Part shown: positions 60,171 through 64,000 of the stretch, piece after piece
How positions within the stretch are numbered: the stretch's first letter is position 1
Layout: the number at the start of each line of letters is the position of its first letter
From: Actinomadura litoris
GTDB lineage: Bacteria > Actinomycetota > Actinomycetes > Streptosporangiales > Streptosporangiaceae
DNA: 64,000 bases
Assembly (NCBI RefSeq): GCF_009733595.1
Contig: NZ_WOFH01000003.1
Coordinates: forward strand, 248,001 to 312,000
Reading direction: 5' to 3'
The notes under the pieces: generated by a model
The model's database searches: none
Told to the model about the DNA's origin: nothing
Seen by the model: only the letters and a program-made list of their open reading frames with translations
Program-made: the position numbers and the translations under genes

Positions 60171-61061
60171 ATGACCGTCCTGTCCCCGACCGGCGTCGGG
60201 ATCACCCGGCTCGCCGGCAACATCGGTGCCGAGATCAGCGGGGTGGACGCGAGCCGTCCGCTGGAGGCGGAGGTGGTCGCCTCGGTCCGCGCGGCGCTGC
60301 TCCGGCACAAGCTCATCGTCCTGCGCGACCAGGACCTCGACTACGACAGCCAGGTCGCGTTCGCGCGGCGGCTCGGGGACCTGACGCTCGGCCACCCGAT
60401 CTACGACGCGCCGAAGAACCGCCCCGCGCTGCGGGAGATGGACTCGCGGCAGGGCACCCGCGCCAACCACTGGCACACCGACCTCACCTTCATCGAGCGG
60501 CCGCCCGCGTTCGCGCTGCTGCACAGCAAGATCATTCCGCCGGTCGGCGGCGACACGATCTGGGCCAACACCGCGAGCGCCTACCAGAGCCTTCCGGCGG
60601 AGCTGCGCGACCTGGCGGACCGGCTGCGGATCGTCCACAGCAACGACTCCGACTACACCGACGACACGGTCGCGGCGCGGGGCGACTACATCTCCACCCG
60701 GTACGAGGCCGAGCACCCGGCCGTCCGCGTCCACCCGGAGACGGGGGAGCGGTCGCTGCTGCTCGGCGGGTTCGCGCGCAGCGTCGTCGGGCTGCCCCCG
60801 CAGGCCGGGCGCGACCTGATCAGGGTGCTCCAGGAGTACGTGACCAAGCCCGAGCAGACCGTGCGGTGGAAGTGGCGCGTCGGCGACCTCGTCATCTGGG
60901 ACAACCAGGCGACGATGCACTACGCGATCTACGACTACGGCGACGAGCCCCGGCGCGGCGAGCGCCTCACGATCATCGGGGACGTCCCGGTCGGCGTGGA
61001 CGGACGCCCCGGCCGGGCACTGGCCGGTGACACCTCCGCCTACAGCGGCGGGACGGTCTGA
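60171..61061 (+). CDS. TauD-family Fe(II)/2-oxoglutarate dioxygenase
   Basis: 296 aa from ATG 60171 (GAAAGGGG upstream). The iron triad is clear: H102 and D104 in NHWHTDLTF and H250 in NQATMHYAI; the 2-oxoglutarate Arg is R261 or R262. The family hydroxylates small acids or carrier-bound amino acids, among others. Its TGA is immediately followed by the GTG of a PKS gene with no gap, so the two are coupled and probably act in the same pathway, perhaps making or tailoring a building block. Confidence 0.94.
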   Translation: MTVLSPTGVGITRLAGNIGAEISGVDASRPLEAEVVASVRAALLRHKLIVLRDQDLDYDSQVAFARRLGDLTLGHPIYDAPKNRPALREMDSRQGTRANHWHTDLTFIERPPAFALLHSKIIPPVGGDTIWANTASAYQSLPAELRDLADRLRIVHSNDSDYTDDTVAARGDYISTRYEAEHPAVRVHPETGERSLLLGGFARSVVGLPPQAGRDLIRVLQEYVTKPEQTVRWKWRVGDLVIWDNQATMHYAIYDYGDEPRRGERLTIIGDVPVGVDGRPGRALAGDTSAYSGGTV

Positions 61062-64000
61062 GTGACCCGCGACCGCTCGCTCGACATCGCCGTCACCGGC
61101 ATGTCCGGCCGCTTCCCCGGCTGCGCCGACCTCGACGCGTGGTGGTCGGCGCTGCTCGCCGGGCGCGTCCTGACCCGGCGGTACGAGCGGCGCGAGCTGG
61201 AGGCCGCCGGGGTCCCGGCGAGCCTGCTGGACGAGCCGGACTACGTCCCGGTGCACGGGCACCTCGACGGCGCCGACCGCTTCGACAACGCGCTGTTCCG
61301 GGTCAGCCCGCGCGACGCGGAGATGATGGACCCGCAGCACAGGCTGATGCTGGAGGCGGCCTGGGCCGCCCTGGAGGACGCGGGGTCCGCGGGCGACCTG
61401 GTCACGGGCGTCTACGCGTCCGCGAGCGGGAGCGGGTACCTGCGCGCGATGGTCGCGGGCGGGAAGCTCGACCCGCTCACGCTTGAGGACGCGGTGCACG
61501 GCACCGAGCCCGACTTCATGGCGAGCCTCATCTCCTACAAGCTCGGCCTGACCGGGCCCGCGCTCGCGGTGCAGACCGCGTGCTCGTCGTCGCTGGTCGC
61601 CCTGCACATGGCGGGGCAGGCGCTGCTGAACGGCGACTGCGACCAGGCGCTCGTCGTCGCCGCCGGGATCGCCCATCCCCAGGCCGGACATCTGCACGTG
61701 CCGGGCGGAATCCACTCCCCGTCCGGCACGTGCCGTCCGTTCGACGCGCGGGCGGACGGGGTGGTGGCCGGGTCGGGAGTCGCGGCCGTGGTGCTGCGGC
61801 GGGCCGCCGACGCCGCGGTCGCGCCGCACGGGATCATCCTCGGCACGGCGATCAACAACGACGGCGCGGCGAAGGCCGGGTACTACGCGCCCTCGGTCGC
61901 CGGGCAGGAGGCGGTGATCCGGTCGGCGCTGCTCGCGGCGGACGTGGAGGCCGACTCGATCGGCTACCTGGAGTCGCACGGCACCGGCACCCGCGTGGGG
62001 GACCCGATCGAGTGGTCCGCCGCGTCCGCCGCGCTGGGCGGGATGGGCGCGGCGCCGGGGCAGGTCGCGGTCGGCGCGCTCAAGGCCAACGTCGGGCACC
62101 TCGACAACGCGGCCGGGCTCGCGTCGCTGATCAAGACGCTGCTGGTGCTCCGGGACGGTGCCGTGCCGCCCGTGGCCGGGTTCACCCGGTTGAACCCGCT
62201 GCTGGACGCGGGCGACTCGCCGCTGTACGTCCCGGCGGAGGCGGCGCCGTGGAGCGGTCCCCGGCCGTGGCGCGCGGGGGTCAGCTCGTTCGGCATCGGC
62301 GGCACCAACGCGCACGTGATCGTGGAGCGGGCCGCCGACGTCCCCCGGACGCGGCGGGACCGGCCCGGTCTGGTGCTGCTGTCGGCCGCCGACCCCGAGG
62401 CGCTCACGCGGTCCGCCGCCCGGTTGTCCGAGCGGCTCGGCGGTTCCGACCTCGACCTGGGCGATGTCGCGTTCACCCTCGCCACCGGGCGCGTCGCGCT
62501 CACCGAACGCCTCGCGGTGTCCGGACGGAGCGCCGCCGACGTGGCCGCGCGCCTCGCCGGCGGGGACGGCGTGGTGCGGGGGAGCCGCCCGGCCGACGGA
62601 CCCGCGCCTGTCGTGTTCCTGTTCCCCGGCCAGGGGTCGCAGTATCCGGGCATGGCGCTGCCGTTCGCCGAGGCGCTACCCGGCTTCGCCGACGTCCTCG
62701 ACCAGATCCTCGACACCTTCGACACACCGCTCGCCGGACGGTTGCGGCGCGCGCTGCTGACCCGCGGGTTCCCCGAGGCGGAGCTGCGGGAGACGGAGCT
62801 GGCGCAACCCGCGCTGTTCGCCGTCGAGTACGCGGCCGACCGCGCGCTGCGCGGCCTCGGCGTCGTCCCGGTCGCGGTGGCGGGGCACAGCCTCGGCGAG
62901 ATCACCGCGCTGTGCGTCGCCGGGGCGCTCGACCCGGCCGAAGCCGCGCGGTTCGTGGCCGCGCGCGGGCGCGCCCTCCAGGGCTGCCCGCCCGGCGCCA
63001 TGCTCGCGCTGGGCTGCGACGAGGCGGCGGCGCGCGAGCTGCTCGCCGCGTCCGGGGCCGCGCTGGAGATCGCCGCGATCAACACACCCGACACCTGCGT
63101 GGTGGCGGGCACCGCCGACACGGTCGACACGTTCCGCGCGTGGCTCGGCGACCGCGTCTTCGCCCGCCCGCTGCGCACCGGCCGTGCCTTCCACACCTCC
63201 CTCGTGGAACCGGGGCTGCGGGAGCTGGCCGCCGCGCTGCCGGGCCTCGCACCGAAACCCCCGACCGTGCCCTACGCCGCGAACGCCACCGGAAAACTCG
63301 TCCCGGCGGGCACCCCGATCGAGCCGGGCGACCTCGTCCGCGCCGCGCGCGAGCCGGTGCGGTTCGCCGACGCGATGGCCGCGATCGCCGCCCGCCACCC
63401 CGGCGCGGTCGCCGTCGAGATCGGCCCCGGCCGGGCGCTCACCGGGATGGCGGACGCGGCGGGCCTCACCGCCGTGGCGCTCTCCCCGTCCCGTACCGCG
63501 CACCCGGACGAGGAGGTCAGGACCGCCCTCGGCGCCCTCTGGACGCTCGGCCAGCCCCTCGCCACGGAGCCGCTGATCGAGCCCGGACACCTGCTCCACC
63601 TGCCCGCCTACCCGTTCGCCGGGCCGAGCTGGATGGCCCCGGAGGCCGCCCCGAAACCGCTCCCCGAGGCTGAGCCGCCGAAGGCGCCCGAGCCCGCCGG
63701 CCAGGGCGCGCCCGACGCCCCCGCCCTGCTCGCGCGGCTGTGGACCGAGCTGCTCGGCCACGCCGACCTCACCGCCGAGTCCGACTTCTTCAAGCTCGGC
63801 GGGGACTCGCTGCTGGTCACGCATCTGGCGCGCAGGGTCCACCGGGAGCTCGGGGTCCGGGTGCCGATGCGCGAGATGCTCGCGGGCCGGACGCTCGGGC
63901 GGCAGACGACGATCGTGCTCGACCTGCTGGAGCCGTCGCGATCCGGCGGCCCGCCCGGCCAGGCGCGTCCCCACGGCGTCCCCACGGCGGCGGTCGCGGG
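61062..64000 (+). CDS. PKS of a different lineage, KS-AT-carrier protein (3' end outside window)
   Basis: At least 979 aa from GTG 61062, abutting the dioxygenase stop. There is no docking helix. KS (about 8-425) has C174 in QTACSSSL, HGTGT near 305 and GHLDNAAG near 346. AT (about 515-800) has GHSLGE (S610) and R-A-F-H near 707, most like malonyl-type ATs. A carrier domain with GGDSL (S916), a peptidyl-carrier-like sequence, follows directly with no reductive domains. A Pro/Gly-rich stretch begins at the window edge. Its KS differs strongly from the spirotetronate modules and resembles KS domains of hybrid NRPS-PKS or phthiocerol-type systems. It likely begins or belongs to another biosynthetic cluster extending right. 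Confidence 0.92.
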   Translation, partial: MTRDRSLDIAVTGMSGRFPGCADLDAWWSALLAGRVLTRRYERRELEAAGVPASLLDEPDYVPVHGHLDGADRFDNALFRVSPRDAEMMDPQHRLMLEAAWAALEDAGSAGDLVTGVYASASGSGYLRAMVAGGKLDPLTLEDAVHGTEPDFMASLISYKLGLTGPALAVQTACSSSLVALHMAGQALLNGDCDQALVVAAGIAHPQAGHLHVPGGIHSPSGTCRPFDARADGVVAGSGVAAVVLRRAADAAVAPHGIILGTAINNDGAAKAGYYAPSVAGQEAVIRSALLAADVEADSIGYLESHGTGTRVGDPIEWSAASAALGGMGAAPGQVAVGALKANVGHLDNAAGLASLIKTLLVLRDGAVPPVAGFTRLNPLLDAGDSPLYVPAEAAPWSGPRPWRAGVSSFGIGGTNAHVIVERAADVPRTRRDRPGLVLLSAADPEALTRSAARLSERLGGSDLDLGDVAFTLATGRVALTERLAVSGRSAADVAARLAGGDGVVRGSRPADGPAPVVFLFPGQGSQYPGMALPFAEALPGFADVLDQILDTFDTPLAGRLRRALLTRGFPEAELRETELAQPALFAVEYAADRALRGLGVVPVAVAGHSLGEITALCVAGALDPAEAARFVAARGRALQGCPPGAMLALGCDEAAARELLAASGAALEIAAINTPDTCVVAGTADTVDTFRAWLGDRVFARPLRTGRAFHTSLVEPGLRELAAALPGLAPKPPTVPYAANATGKLVPAGTPIEPGDLVRAAREPVRFADAMAAIAARHPGAVAVEIGPGRALTGMADAAGLTAVALSPSRTAHPDEEVRTALGALWTLGQPLATEPLIEPGHLLHLPAYPFAGPSWMAPEAAPKPLPEAEPPKAPEPAGQGAPDAPALLARLWTELLGHADLTAESDFFKLGGDSLLVTHLARRVHRELGVRVPMREMLAGRTLGRQTTIVLDLLEPSRSGGPPGQARPHGVPTAAVA

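Overview
The window is very GC-rich, uses GC-rich third codon positions almost throughout, and is packed with large modular polyketide synthase (PKS) genes. It reads as a piece of a filamentous actinomycete chromosome (Actinomycetota; a Streptosporangiales, Micromonospora or Streptomyces type host would fit, but the genus cannot be fixed from sequence alone). No rRNA, tRNA, CRISPR or insertion sequence was seen, and no stretch longer than about 220 bases lacks a gene.

Region 1 (1-54.1 kb, interrupted) is a tetronate, almost certainly spirotetronate, biosynthetic cluster. Two PKS genes run leftward: a loading module with KSQ plus module 1 at 4763-12919, and a KS-AT-DH-KR module at 1-4762 that leaves the window. 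Three PKS genes run rightward: 20917-32346 (two modules), 32379-42650 (two modules) and 42691-47199 (last module). Between the arms lie a Tat-exported BBE-type flavoprotein, a PapA-like acyltransferase, a non-canonical PHBH-fold flavoprotein resembling PyrE3-type decalin cyclases, and the tetronate trio ACP, FkbH-like glyceryl transferase and KASIII. The remaining two tetronate genes, the acyltransferase and the alpha/beta hydrolase that acetylate and eliminate to give the exocyclic methylene, lie apart at 52271-54075. The last module has a dead ketoreductase and no thioesterase, so it should deliver a beta-ketoacyl chain to glyceryl-ACP. The domain order of the last five modules predicts a C4=C5 dienophile and a C10-C13 diene, which is what spirotetronate trans-decalin formation needs.

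Regulation: six promoters in four intergenic regions carry heptamer direct repeats (consensus about SSWTTAG) with an 11-bp period. Each is followed after exactly 10 bp by a GAGGCT-like -10 box. This is the architecture of SARP-type activator sites. Together they cover every gene that the chemistry assigns to the tetronate pathway, and none of the others. The predicted activator gene is not in the window.

Region 2 (47.2-52.2 kb) sits between the last PKS gene and the last two tetronate genes and lacks the repeats: an MFS exporter divergent from a MarR regulator, an NmrA-like protein, a quinone-reductase-like MDR and an ECF sigma factor with a C-terminal SnoaL-like domain. Region 3 (54.2-57.5 kb) holds an SDR divergent from a TetR regulator, then an AKR-SDR pair. 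Region 4 (57.6-64 kb) holds an MFS protein, a P450, a TauD-type dioxygenase and the start of a KS-AT-carrier PKS of a different lineage. It probably belongs to a second pathway that continues to the right.
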